Origin: Sipunculus nudus
Lineage: Eukaryota; Annelida; Sipuncula; Golfingiida; Sipunculidae
Reading direction: 5' to 3'
DNA length: 64,000 nucleotides
NCBI GenBank assembly: GCA_026874595.1
Contig: CM049320.1
Coordinates: forward strand, 51,782,714 to 51,846,713
Below are positions 1 to 11,273 of this stretch, piece by piece. Below the pieces are notes generated by a model, which was not told the DNA's origin, did no database searches, and saw only the letters and a list, made by a program, of their open reading frames with translations. Every line of letters starts with the position of its first letter. Within the stretch, counting starts at the first letter, position 1. Position numbers and translations under genes: made by a program.

Positions 1-757
1 TGTTATAGCCCTGCGTGTTGGTAAACACCGTCTCTTAACCATAACAAGGCCGCATGACCGGAGGTCCGATTTAGCGGGTGTTTTCACAAGCGGAAACATG
101 CATCGTATATTGGGGCCAAGTTAGTCAGGGCATCTCCTGTTTCGTTTAACATTCGTTTACAGGAGTAAGCAAACGGTTTCAGGGCAATATTTTGGTAGGC
201 ACAGATTTATTTTAAGGGGAAAAAGCTATTTTTCGTGTTAACTCAACATGCTGTATAGGTGATTGCATGGGCCCCTTTAATATAAATAATAACAGAATTT
301 CTACCACCTGTATTTTTTTATCATTTTTTTCGCATTATTTTCTCTATTTTTGAGACCTACAAATGAAACAGTCCGGCCGTTAACAGGACACAACCCGTAA
401 CCGTCAGACCTGTTCATCCAGGGAGTTCCTTGGCAAATCGTGTTTATATTTATTTATTCGGTCCATATTCTCAAGTTCATTCGTGCATTAGTGACTGCAC
501 ATCCGTGAGTATCCCTGGATGAAGTTCCTGAAATCGGATCATATGCCTGATATCAATTTCACGAGATTCCATGATTGTGTGAGTGATGTAATGAACAAAC
601 GGACACACATACGAACGGGGATGAACGCATAACCTCCTGGCGGACGGAATAACGGAAGCGAATAGTTACTTTAAATTCACATTGTCAAGTACTTTCTTCA
701 TCTCAGGCAATCATCAAAATCCTCAGGCCGGTCACTATATGATATTCTTTATTTCAG
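1..757 (+). other. Probable intron or upstream sequence of the alkaline phosphatase gene
   Basis: No exon is recognised here. The next exon starts in the middle of the alkaline phosphatase protein, so the gene must begin before the window and this stretch should be intron. A second acceptor-like pyrimidine-CAG lies near 695-703, some 55 bases before the chosen acceptor at 756-757. Confidence 0.5.
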
Positions 758-889
758 GTACTCATGCGATTCCTAAGGCCGTCGACAATGTACCGTTCAC
801 TATCCTTGGTTACACAAACGGACCTGGTTACTCCTACAACAAAAACCTAACCACGTATCAACGGGATAATCTAACAACCGTGGATACAA
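758..889 (+). CDS. Alkaline phosphatase, penultimate exon (partial gene)
   Basis: This exon encodes part of the C-terminal third of an alkaline phosphatase, a zinc/magnesium phosphomonoesterase that in animals usually sits on the outer cell surface. The acceptor is TTTCAG ending at 757 and the donor is GTAAGT at 890. The peptide contains PFTILGYTNGPGY, which matches the family segment 'PFTAILYGNGPGY', followed by YQRDNLTTVD, which is the loop before the zinc-binding region. It begins with two bases of a split codon and ends with one base, which joins in frame to the exon at 1381. Upstream exons carrying the catalytic serine and other metal ligands are outside the window. Identification rests on remembered family motifs and on the clean in-frame join of two exons that both match. 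Confidence 0.82.
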
Positions 890-1380
890 GTAAGTTATGC
901 AGGGCTCGAAATTAAAATAATACTTGCCCAAGGCCCGTGAACCTCCCAGAAAATGGTCTTAGGGCAACCAGTAAGGCAAATTAATAAAAAAAAACATGAA
1001 CCTTTAAATTAAGGCCTGCATCATAATACAAAAGCTAAGCACCAGAATTTCTCAAATTTTGCAGAAAGCAAGAAACTGTGCACAGGGGATTTCTTCCCCA
1101 AGGCATCTTTAAAAAAAAATAGAAAAAAAAATTGCGCCCTCTGGTATCCGCCATCTTGAATTCAAATATGTCCCAAACATTATTCATAAATGTATATATA
1201 TCAGAGGTAAATATAGCAACATGATATGATGATATGATTTAAAGCGGTGTATATCGTCAGCTTTTTTTTCATGAAAATCCTGTACTGACCTTTGAGAGAA
1301 AGCTTATGGAACGTTTCTTTTTTTCTCACTGCTGTTCCCCTGCCGCAACTTTTGTAACGTGTCTGTTTCTTATATTCTAG
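890..1380 (+). other. Alkaline phosphatase last intron
   Basis: Bounded by GTAAGT at 890 and a pyrimidine-rich TATATTCTAG acceptor ending at 1380. It holds A-rich and T-rich runs but nothing coding. Confidence 0.75.
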
Positions 1381-1676
1381 CCGTACAGGATTACAGGCAA
1401 GACACGAATGTACCGCTTAAGTCCGAGACTCACGCAGGAGAAGACGTCGCTATTTACGCCAGAGGACCTCTGTCACATCTCTTCCATGGGGCTCACGAAC
1501 AAAGCTATATTGCGCATGTCACCATGTACGCTTCCTGTGTTGGACCAAACAAAGATCATTGCAAAGAGGGCAAGAAACCAATTCCTTATTGCCCAACCTC
1601 GTCAGCAAGTCAACTTCCGGTTAACCTTGTTATCCTTTCGATCATGGCTGCCTTAATTACAAAATTTTCGCGCTAG
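1381..1676 (+). CDS. Alkaline phosphatase, last exon with GPI-anchor signal
   Basis: This is the terminal coding exon of the same alkaline phosphatase. After the split codon the peptide reads [15 protein letters not shown] and then [14 protein letters not shown]. The histidine in ETHAGEDV corresponds to a conserved zinc ligand of animal alkaline phosphatases, and AYARGP-type sequence with SYIAHV follows as in the family. Two cysteines (in YASCVG and KDHCKEG) fit the C-terminal disulfide loop. The end of the protein is a small-residue stretch (PTSSASQ) followed by a hydrophobic tail ([15 protein letters not shown]) and a short basic end, which is the layout of a GPI-anchor attachment signal, so the enzyme is probably tethered to the outer plasma membrane. 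The stop is TAG at 1674-1676. No lesion is visible in the two exons present. Confidence 0.88.
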
Positions 1677-3544
1677 GCATTATTTCTTTCATTGCATTCC
1701 TATCTATGTCGGTGCGGTGTTTGTAAAATGAAAACTAAGTGAAATAGTTTAATAAGAATAAAGCAAGATATGCGAATATGTTACTGAAGATCGGGTCGCA
1801 AATGGTATGTAGTTAAGCTCAAAGTTATTCTATAAATATAATCCATTTTTACAAAATCATGGTTCTGATATAATATATACGTCCACATCAAGGCCATCAT
1901 ACGAACTATAACATATGCTTGTCATGGTGGACATATGTTTAGCGACCTCAGCAAGAGAAATGCAGTTTGGGTAAATTGCTAATCGGAATACAACTTACAG
2001 ATCATGTAGGAATAAGAGAACTAGAATTCCTGTCTGATGGCACTGAAGTATCCAACAGAACGCTTTGCCACGTTTTATCATTTAATGGGAATTGATTCGA
2101 ATCCCAGATCAAACATGTCAATTTGCTACATAGACTGATCATTTTTTCTTGGAAAACGGCAGGAAACCTTGCTTCAGTTATATCTGAATGATTAACAATC
2201 ACGCGGTCTGATCCAACATAGTCGCTTCAGTGGCGCATCAGGAGGGGGACTGAACCCTTCCCATCGCTAAAACCACAGTTTACAATTTCATTTCTATTTT
2301 TAAGATAAATAAAGATTATAAACTAATCTTCTGTGTATTATTTTCAGTTATAATGAACCTTTTCTATCAGGGATCCCCTTTTAAACAAAGAAAAAGTAAA
2401 CGTGGTTAGAAATACGCACGTCGATATACCGCTTATGTCTTTTTTATTATTTTTTAAAGAAATATATTTTCCCACGTTTGGTAACGGGCTTAAAAATGTT
2501 CTGTCGACATTATATCTTAACCATATCCCCCATCATTCCAGCATGGTATGGTTTAGCTGCTTTAGACCTTGACATCTTGCTTTTGGACCCGTATGATTAA
2601 ATACTGAATTTGTAAACGAGCCGTCATTAACATTGCCTTATCTTTGAAAAACAAAACACTACTTATGCTTTTTAATTTAAGATAATAATGTCGTCCAGTT
2701 AAAATATGTATTGTCTTTATTTTTTATGACTTTAGAAGTAAGCTGTGAAAGTTTACTGACTCATCATTAATAAGGTATATTACAGACTTCGGTTCGGGAT
2801 GATTCGTATCCGCTGAAATCTTCAGACGTGGGACCTATCTTTAACTTAATTGTCGTCGCCGCTGGTGAAAAGATGAACTAAACGTTACTAGAAACGTGTT
2901 CACTCACGATATTTGAAACCCACGTATATTGATACCGACAGCATCATTTTTGGAACATGTACTATTTATTTTAATGTATGTACCAACCTTACATGAATAC
3001 TTAATAGAAAATAAGCATTTTATTATACTCTCAGATGTATATACATGCCAGAGATCGGATGTTGTTTTAACTTTATGATAGAAACATATTGATTAAATGA
3101 AGAAACCGCTAACATGGAAAATTAAATTTAGCTAACAGTTATTCAAACAAAACGCGGATAGTATCCAAATGAAAATGCAGCAAATACAATATCCATTAAT
3201 GGGGCACTCGTATTCCTTTCGTAATATTCTTAAATGTATCTAAAAGTTTGTATACTGGTGTCTATATATACTTTATGACTGACCCTTCTTTTTAGAATAA
3301 TATTAAAAGAAAAGATTATATTGTTGGACACTTGTGTTCACTTCTCGTGTGAAGCTCTATTTGATATCATAATGAGATTATTTATATATCGAAGAACGTA
3401 TAATCCATACTATCTCAGGAGACAGGAGATAGTATCACAAAACCTTATGCAAAATTCAGTCATTTAAAGAAGACTGTCAGAATGAGCTATTTTTTTTCTA
3501 TTTGCATTGACTTAGATTTTACTGGGAAAAGTTTAAAAAAATAA

Positions 3545-3885
3545 ATATATAAACAACTGTCCAGCCAAATTGTTTATACTTCACAGAAATAATTCCAGAA
3601 ACAATCTCTAACATGTTTGTTCGAATGGTTCCATTTTGATTACTTTTGGCCGTGTTACAGGATACTGAACTTAATCATTTGGCCAAAGAAGCAATTCAGT
3701 ATTAAAATACAAAGTTAAATATTTAACAGAAATATTCCCAGAAACGGGGTCCAATTTTTTTATACTTCACAGAAATAATTCCAGAAACAATTTCTCTAAT
3801 TTTTTTTTTCTCAAATGGTTCAAGTTCAAAGAAATTTGGCCAAGTTACAGGAAATTTAACTTCGTCATTTGGCCACGCAAACATA
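3545..3885. repeat. Two-copy tandem repeat of about 200 bp
   Basis: The string TATACTTCACAGAAATAATT occurs at about 3575 and again at about 3760. Each is followed by an A/T-rich stretch and then by a 'GTTACAGGA...TCATTTGGCC' segment, so the block is duplicated head to tail with indels. Confidence 0.6.
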
Positions 3886-4424
3886 CTAAAATTACAATCT
3901 CAGATACGGAAGAAACTGGCATCACCAAGTTTAATGCAAGTGTTACCCTCATGTTTTATGATTAAACCGTCAAGCCTTATTGTTTCATTTTTCGTAAGGA
4001 TCATCTAAGGGTAGGGTCCTCTCAAATGTGTAAGAAAAGGTTGGGTCCATTGATTATTGGTGGAGTTAAAAAAAGCTGAAACTGGCCATGTGGCCAAGGA
4101 AGCCTATATGAAATTGAGGGTTGCAATAGTCTTCTTCATCTGAAGCTGTTGTTTCAAAATTATGTAATAGTGCACAAAATGATTCTTAGGTGGCTTCTGT
4201 TCAAGTTTATTTAAATGATTTTTGGCTGAATTATGGGACGTTCATTAATGAAAGGACTCAGCTACTTTGGCAAACAAACTAGTAGATTTATTGTTGTAAT
4301 AAACTGAGCTCTGTGGGTATACAGGCAAAGCTTTGGCAAACTGCCACCTGTATCAGATTTGGCATGAGGTGAACAGATGCATCCGCCTGAAAATTTGCAT
4401 GCCAATAGATCTTGGAATGGTTTA

Positions 4425-4755
4425 TCTTGTGTGGATGGCTGGTGGCGCTACCTTCAATCAAGTTCATCTTGCGTCCATCTGTAGATCTGTTTTGGTGAAA
4501 ATCACAATTATCTTCAATATAACGGCTTAAAATGTTGCATGTCCATCTTGGATAGCTTTAGCATACTCATGACAGTTGGCGCCACCTACAATCATGAGTT
4601 CGTAAAATACATTGATGCGTAAATCTCAGGTGTGGTTTGACGTATCAACCTAACAATGTGCATGTAGATGGATGGTGGTGCCACCTACGTTAATCTTTAG
4701 TTTCGTCCATCCGGGTGTCTTGTGATACTTAGGCATCTCTGATGCCAATGGTTTG
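4425..4755. repeat. Degenerate tandem repeat, about three copies of 115-125 bp
   Basis: The core GG(T/C)GGCGCCACCT with small changes appears near 4440, 4580 and 4678. Each copy is followed by a partly matching stretch containing CATC or GTCCATC words. Confidence 0.45.
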
Positions 4756-5426
4756 GAAGGCTGTAACGGCAGGAGAGATTGCATGCCTCATTTTATCTAT
4801 GCCTCTGTGATTTTGCAGATACCTGTAGTCGATTTTCGACTACACATGTTCCATTTTTTTAATCAGGTTCAAATGTTTAGTACTTGCTTTGTACATGTAC
4901 AAGTAACATATGAACTTGAAAAATTGTCAAATACTTTTCAAATAATGGTCAAGCATGTTATCAAGGAAGCATTACACCTAATGTGTAATCCCGTTGCACA
5001 GGTTCGCATTAGGTCTGTAGGCTTTGCTTATTTATGAATCAGTCGCCGAAAAAAATAATTAAGATCATTTTGCTATATGAAGTCCATGTTCTCCAATTTC
5101 TGTTAGAAGTCTTTATTTGCTAACTCCGCAAGGCTATATTCTGTAGTATCGGCGTTAGTTTTGTAAGTGTGTCTGTTAGCACTTTTACACGAAAGTCATA
5201 ACGGATTTTGAAGAAATTTTGTGAAATGCAAAAAATAACATCCCAAAACATTTCGAAGGAACCTTGTTCAATATTATATCTTATTTAAAGCATGTTTAAC
5301 TATTTTGAGGCAACCATCAATTTGGTGAACCTTTACACACATTTCTCTCGTTTATGTTTATGTATCGTTATATGTACCAAAAAGCAAAGTTTAAACAGGA
5401 CACCGGTGGTTTACATTTAGCGGGTG

Positions 5427-5482
5427 TATACACACACACACACACACATATATATATACACATATATATGTATATATATATA
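5427..5482. repeat. (CA)n/(TA)n microsatellite
   Basis: An alternating CA run passes directly into interrupted TA repeats. Confidence 0.9.
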
Positions 5483-6007
5483 ATTTCACGGAATAAAAAA
5501 TTACAAAATATGAATTAAATGACATTAGATGTTTGTCTAAACTTTGTCCATGTGTTTTCCTTGGTAAACTATGTGTCGGGAATATGTTATAGTATTCACA
5601 TCTGTACAAGTTTACAAAGACTTCCAACAATTAAGTAATATCATAACTAACATAAAGTATAAAAGAGCAAAATATGTTTTTGTTTAATATTTAGCCCTTA
5701 AAAGTTATGTTTTGTGAGTAAATTATTTAATGTTAGATTGTAAACTAAGGGCTGACAAAAGTTTGAATGTTCATGACTGGCCATATTTAATATCTCTTTC
5801 TCTCTCCCTCAATAATTTTTAAATAAGTAGAGTTCAACGTCTTCTTAAGAGCACATTTAGATGGAGATGACTACTTGATTTGTTACATGTTTTAAGTGAC
5901 AATTTATATAAATCCAGAAAATTTGTCAATATTCACCTTTTATAACCCTTTGAGCATTGACAAAAGACCTGAAATTTGCAATTCGTGTTCATAGCCTTTA
6001 TAAAGTC

Positions 6008-6008
<1 letters not shown>

Positions 6009-6067
<59 letters not shown>
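6009..6067. repeat. (TA)n microsatellite
   Basis: An almost pure TA run of about 58 bp. Confidence 0.95.
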
Positions 6068-6068
<1 letters not shown>

Positions 6069-6455
6069 GCCGGGATTTTTTGGTCAATAACACTTGTAAA
6101 TGTTTACGGCAGGGAGCTGCATCCATATTTGTGGGATTATGCACTGATCCAGCCTCTTTGCCACTTTCAAAAGTAAACAGAGCACAGCGGTCGAAACGGT
6201 TCGCACGTTGTAGTAACGAGAACACGGGCAGCGGAAACTGGATAGCCTTGCAAGACTTAGTATATTTGGTCAGATGCTCCATAAAGGTTTCCTTTACAAA
6301 CCGTTGATGTAGAAATAGTAACAGATATGTTTTGCTAGGTGCGTGTACGGAGCGTACGCGAGTCACTTGATTGGCTCAATTGCCTTGGTTAATATTCATG
6401 ATATAACCGGCCTGGCCGCTTGCTGGAGTAAGGCCTGTTCGCGAGTGAGCGAGAA
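6068..6455. promoter_or_regulatory. CpG-richer block with CCAAT-like box, possible promoter remnant
   Basis: Between two TA microsatellites this 390 bp block has many CpG dinucleotides, unlike its AT-rich surroundings. It carries GATTGGCTCAATTG near 6369, which contains an inverted CCAAT box, and several GC-rich words. No gene could be attached to it on either strand, so it may equally be a transposon end. Confidence 0.2.
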
Positions 6456-6555
6456 ACTTGACTAAAAGGTGAAAAAAAATGACAATCAGACTCAAACGTT
6501 TGATAAATATTGGTGTTTAAGTAACGGACTAGTCATGTGAGGAGATCCTTTATGT

Positions 6556-6557
<2 letters not shown>

Positions 6558-6605
<48 letters not shown>
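6558..6605. repeat. (TA)n microsatellite
   Basis: A pure TA run of about 47 bp. Confidence 0.95.
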
Positions 6606-6610
<5 letters not shown>

Positions 6611-7186
6611 AGACATTCTTTATACGTTAATATACTTTAGAGTCGGAAGTAAAAATACAAATAACTTACCATGTTCAGTCTTAGCGAAGTTAGTCGTTAA
6701 GGATGACTGCTTAAGCTCTGCAAATAAATGTCTTTGACCGGGAAACATTTGTTTACATAATAATTTAGAAGTTTTGTTCAACTTACTGATCGATCTTTTT
6801 CTAGAATTTATTTGCTTTCACCTACAATACCGGGTAACATGCTAATAATAAGAATACTAAAACCACCTCACTTCCTAAACTGAATGCTTCATTTCATTGA
6901 CGGAAGTTAGTACTTGCTAGTATTAGGGATGTAAAAATAGCGGACTTAACTGAATCTAAAAAGTACACAAACACTTACATTAATATAGGTATTATCTCGC
7001 GTTTTAAGATCGATTGTCCTGTAACATAGCTATAATGTACATGGCACACCAAATGGGGCAGTGTAAAGAAATAGCAGGAAAGGGTACTTGTATATCACCA
7101 GGTGTTAAAAAAGGGAAACACAGAGCCGGTAGTGAGGAGACATTACAAATGTTTTATGTATGACAGCGCATAGTTAATTCCATATA

Positions 7187-7262
<76 letters not shown>
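7187..7262. repeat. (TA)n microsatellite with one interruption
   Basis: About 75 bp of TA with one AAATATA interruption near 7224. Confidence 0.95.
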
Positions 7263-7265
<3 letters not shown>

Positions 7266-7544
7266 CATTTACATAATGTATACTTTCAAAGACAAGTACA
7301 CCATAAACAAATATAGGTATGTATATATTTGAAAAAAGGCATATAATGATGTTCGTGGCGTTTGGTGGAAAATCATGAAAAGTCAGAGGCTTTGCAGCAT
7401 CCAAATATTATGCGAGTGCCTTGTAAAATAAAATAATACAGAGTAAACATAATGAATGTCTATTCAATATCTCGTCAACTGTCGTCAATTTTTGTTGGGT
7501 GCCATAAAAAATGTTCTACAGTGTTCTACCTCTATCAGCTATAC

Positions 7545-7700
7545 ACTCTAAGAAAAAAGGGTTCTTAGGGGTTCCTCTAAGAATCCATATGGTTCTGTCT
7601 AGTGTTTCTCGGTGAGAAGGTTCCATCCGGTAATTGAAGGTTCTAGCCTTATCATAACTTATAATAAGGTTCCAGATAGAACCTGTGTTGTCATTGGCAT
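7545..7700. repeat. GGTTC-rich interspersed repeat fragment
   Basis: It starts CACTCTAAGAAAAAAGGGTTC and then repeats words such as GGTTCT, GGTTCC and AGAACC over 150 bp. I recall dispersed repeats in animal genomes that begin in this way, but no boundary or target duplication could be defined. Confidence 0.35.
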
Positions 7701-8814
7701 CACGGATGGGAGAATATTCGCAGGTGAGTGAGGGAAGTCAAAGCTGGGACAATTTTATTGACCTTTTATTGTATGTGTGACACATTTCAAATATTTTACA
7801 ATTCAATACAATATTTAAAAACTGTAATTTTAGTATAGGTTAAACAAGGTATAGAAATATAATATTTCAAGAAGTCTTATTATTAATATAATTCATTTTA
7901 AGTAAATAAATATTAATATCTGAATATCGGGGGAGGGAGGGGGGGGGGCGTGTAATTACATTTACTTTTCGCCTCTCGCAAAAATGTGAGGGAAGGATAA
8001 TTATAATTCGGCTTCAGTGATTGAAATTGAACAAGCCAGACCAGTCTACATAGCATACATTCATGAAATACCCCTGTATAGTGTTAACATTATAACTCCC
8101 TCCTTATTCGTTCATTGAAATTGTCCGGGAAATCATTTATCACCCCACAAAATCATACACCAATCCTATTTTGAGCCATGCAAGTAAGTAGGACAGACTG
8201 GAGCGTTGATTTGAAAACTATTTACCTGGGGGTTCAACACACATGGGCCTGAGGGACAAAACGAAGTATCTCAATATTTGGTCACGCTTAATTAAACATT
8301 CACTGAAGGAGTTCTCTAATTAACTTGGTGTTGAATTGACTATTTATTACCCATTTTATAAGCTAGACGAAAGTCGCCCATCCATTCTTTCTCTTTGCAG
8401 AAGCCAGATGCATCTTTTATTCCAGCAAGTGAGCAAATAAAAAGGAAGAACGGATTTTTTATTTGAAAAGGGCTCAAGATTAAAATATGGTTAGTTTTTC
8501 AATAGTTATTCCTAAATCATGGAAAGTGTTAAAGTGCACATGAAATATTGTATCACAAAGCAAAAAAATCCAAGATTGATTTGTTTGTATTTGACACATT
8601 ACAAGGAAGATACAACTATATTTTATAGAATGAGATAAGATTTTTCATTCTTTAAATAATAATAAACGACTGAACCTTGGGGGTACCCTGGTTTATTGCG
8701 AAACATGCAAACTAAATTTGCGAATCAGTGCAATGGAAGGCAATAAACATGAAATAACACCAATCAATGACATAATTATCACAAGATAAATATATAACAT
8801 ATGATAATCATCCG
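7700..8814. other. Intergenic sequence flanking the DIRS-like element
   Basis: No coding exon is seen. It contains a G-run near 7930-7950 and one copy of a direct repeat (8272-8345). The missing C-terminal part of the DIRS-like element would be expected here but was not recognised. Confidence 0.5.
8272..8345 (+). repeat. Direct repeat copy 1 flanking the DIRS-like element
   Basis: The words TTGGTCACGCTTAATTA and GTTCTCTAATTAAC recur in the same order and orientation at 10712-10785, on the other side of the retrotransposon. Confidence 0.45.
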
Positions 8815-9740
8815 ACACACATACAGAGTTCCAGGGTGGGAGGGTAGGGTGATCTACAACACCGTTCAATTGTACAACAAAATCGCGCCACCAAATTAGA
8901 TCCTTCTTCTTCTTCTCCTTGGAGTTTTAATTTATGAAAAGGCCGCTTTGACGAACTTATAGCGTTAAGAATGCGCCGCAGAAAAGTGCGTGCTCCGCGA
9001 ACGCATTTCGCCGCAAAATTGAGTTTTCCCGCGATACTTTGTAGTTGTTGTTTCGTGACACGTTTCTTTTGTAAGTATTGCTCTACAATATGACGCAAAT
9101 TAATTAGCTTATCCCGTGGCAGCGAAAGCGCGCAGTCACATGTGTCAATGCGTATTCCAAGAAAATCCAGTGCAGTCGTTGGTGCTATCAGCTTTTCCTC
9201 GTTCAAGGGGAACCCTAATACAACAATGAGGCTCTTTAAAGTATTCCAGGCCTTTCCACACTCGTGAAAAGTGTCACCGATAACCAGAAAATCGTCTTGG
9301 TATGCGAGGAACGCTCTTGGTTTAATCAGCGACACTGCAGTATCAACAGATTCGTAGGATTGTTTCTCACATATTGGCGCGTAAGAATTCAAACTGTTTT
9401 CTCTCGGGAGGCTACAATCGTGGATCAGACGAATACCACCGTCGGCTTTAGGTACACTCCCTAAAGGACTAATAATAGTTGGCTTTCCACTCGTGATTAC
9501 AAAGTTACCTAAATAAATCTCTCTAATAATGAGCTTTTCACACTGATCCCTAACCCGAATATCTGTTGCAGACTTATGATTCCTGAATTTCGCGTTCACT
9601 ATTTTAGCATCCTTATCTATTATGTGAAACCCCTGCTCAATTCCGGTCAAAAGAAAGTCTCTGTCTGAATCATTTCTCAACTCTTGTTTCCACACTTTTA
9701 TATCAAGCGTTGATTTCCCTGTCGTTTCATCCGCATTGGG
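8815..9740 (-). pseudogene. DIRS-like reverse transcriptase/RNase H, internally deleted and frameshifted
   Basis: The frame includes RDFLLTGIEQGFHI, then SPLGSVPKADGGIRLIHDCS (RT fingers), then AYQDDFLVIGDT, the YxDD catalytic motif, and then LDFLGIRIDT and KQQLQSIAGKLNFAAKCV of the thumb/connection. Between SLIKPR and AFLAYQDD roughly 40-60 residues expected in the palm, including the first catalytic aspartate, are missing, so the enzyme cannot be active. At a GAA-repeat near 8901-8920 the frame shifts; beyond it another frame reads DLIWWRDFVVQLNG, which is the normal start of the RNase H region. The tyrosine recombinase that should follow was not seen. Confidence 0.75.
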
Positions 9741-10394
9741 TCAACACTGCACATTGCCACTAGGTGGCGCTGGTGCCATTCGAGCAGATGAGGGGGAGGG
9801 GGCTAAGTGAGCCGTTCGGGTGTGAGCCTGCTGGCAACCTTGAGCATTACACACATGCCTGTATTTACAGGAATCTCCATACCAACATCCCCATTCACTG
9901 TTATATAACCTACAGATTTCTCTGTTACCTTCTGCTCTCTTAAATGTCGGTCTACTCCTGACGCTGTTAAGCTGCGCGTGCTCAGACTTCCGCACCAGAT
10001 GTACCTTAAACAGATGAGGTGCATCAGTACCTCACCTAAATTTATACCGGCCCTGCATATGCCTATATTCCTTATCAAAATGCAGCACTGAGACCCGCTC
10101 ATATTTCCTAAAAAGCTCAAAGACTTTAACTGTATATGACAAATAGTCTTTGATCAATTTCTCGTTTAACTCTCCATTTACAATCACCAAATTCATGATT
10201 CTCGAATTTGCTAAACACCAATCTTCAATGGAGAGATATTCTAGCTTTGGTTTACGCGTTGTGCCTCTCATTAACAGTTGAGTGCCATTACATTCATTTA
10301 ATACCTGATCTTCAAACACAGGTGGAACTAAGCTGACGTAGTCAACTAAGTCTTGTGCATGTTCGGTCTTAGACGGTTTTCTTCTACGCCCCAT
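9741..10394 (-). pseudogene. DIRS-like gag protein with CCCH zinc finger, one nonsense codon
   Basis: The frame starts MGRRRKPSK and runs about 217 residues. A helical region with LSIEDWCLANSRIMNLVI and VFELFRKYERVSVLHFDKEY resembles the capsid-like region of DIRS-group gag proteins. Near the C-terminus a C-x8-C-x5-C-x3-H pattern (cysteines in ICRLYN, WGCWYG and SCKYRH) forms a CCCH zinc finger, expected to bind RNA. At about 10029-10031 an in-frame TGA interrupts the protein where the codon could once have been TGG. The reading frame is otherwise open on both sides of it. The gag ends at TGA 9741-9743 and pol continues in the same phase. Confidence 0.62.
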
Positions 10395-11029
10395 ATTAAA
10401 TTTACTTTCAGCGATATTATTTATTTAGACTTCAAAATGAAATAGGTGCAAAGTCCCGCACGAGGCGCAGGTCATAAACCAACTGACCCTCTGTTATTGA
10501 AATGCACACGGCACGGGTTCACGGGTTCGTTTCTGATATTTAAATCACAATAAAACTAACATGTTCCTACTTTATTGCTTTACATATATTAACATATTGG
10601 TGTTATCGAATACACACATATATACATTAAATTTATTATATTTTGATAATAGTTTCAACACTTTTGGATTGATTTTTTTAAAACATTGGCGTGATGGAAA
10701 AAATGGGGTCTCTCATTGGTTGGTCACACTTAATTACGCATTTAATGAAGATGTTCTCTAATTAACCTTGCGTTATAATAACTAATTATTTCCCAAAACA
10801 GACCACAGATTTGGGGGGAGGGGGGGGGGGGGCTCTCGAAAGGTGCAGTTCGCGGCTTCACTGACCAGGGGCATATATTAATTCTCAGGCCGCGTAATGA
10901 AAAACATGGGCACGGTTTGAAAATTCTCCACACACAACGCATATTTATTTTGCACACTACATACGTGTGTGTGTATGTTTCTATATTATTTTTCATTTAT
11001 GTGTCTCATCTCTTGTTTTTTTTTTTCAG
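10395..11029. other. Intergenic sequence upstream of a candidate exon
   Basis: No gene seen. Contains direct repeat copy 2 (10712-10785), a G-run near 10813-10832 and a pyrimidine tract that runs into an acceptor-like CAG at 11027-11029. Confidence 0.5.
10712..10785 (+). repeat. Direct repeat copy 2 flanking the DIRS-like element
   Basis: Matches 8272-8345: TTGGTCACACTTAATTA is followed by GTTCTCTAATTAACCTTG. Confidence 0.45.
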
Positions 11030-11273
11030 ATCTATTCTCCGTACCAACCCTTACCCATCACGCAATCAAGGAACATGTCGACACGGAATCAGTGATCATT
11101 ATGACCGTCGCGAAAGATTAGGAGTTTATCCCCGGTCTCACAGCGCATCGTTTCTACGCAGATATATATGTGTGGAAGGCTTGTATACAAAGAAAACATA
11201 CATTAACCATGAGACGTGTGTATGTTTCACTGAGGTGTATCAGCTGTACTACCCATGCAAAAATCGTTTATGA
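11030..11273 (+). CDS. Candidate terminal exon of an unidentified cysteine-rich protein
   Basis: A long T-rich tract ending CAG at 11029 is a textbook splice acceptor, and an open frame runs from it to TGA at 11271-11273, giving about 81 residues. The peptide is basic and has five cysteines, most of them clustered near the end (RYICVEG, ETCVCF, YYPCKNRL). I do not recognise the family. The spacing is reminiscent of a secreted cystine-rich factor, but no partner exon was found upstream and the same frame stays open through the pyrimidine tract, so it may be chance. Confidence 0.25.

Larger units (their letters stand above)
1677..5390. other. AT-rich intergenic sequence
   Basis: No convincing exon or RNA gene is seen. 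Short open frames at 2002-2202, 4333-4530 and 4753-5037 have no recognisable motif and no splice context. The only structure noticed is the pair of short tandem repeats listed separately. Confidence 0.6.
8815..10394 (-). mobile_element. DIRS-like tyrosine-recombinase-class retrotransposon, truncated
   Basis: On the minus strand a gag-like region is followed by a reverse transcriptase and the start of RNase H, all collinear. The gag-like frame, its stop and the pol frame share one phase except for the late frameshift. The RT style and the RNase H opening (WWRDFVVQLNG) resemble DIRS/Ngaro-type elements rather than LTR or LINE elements. No tyrosine recombinase domain was found in the expected downstream stretch, so the copy is truncated and non-autonomous. 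Assignment to DIRS versus Ngaro is inferred from family memory. Confidence 0.7.

Noticed and set aside
5957-6366. Open frames on both strands containing long IYIYIY runs
   Set aside because: They are translations of the (TA)n microsatellite and have no splice context. The same applies to similar frames at 7174, 23914, 36221, 36283, 37338-37753 and 44074.
8808-9695. A 295-codon frame considered as a host gene
   Set aside because: It carries RT motifs including YQDD and is flanked by a gag-like frame, so it belongs to a retrotransposon.
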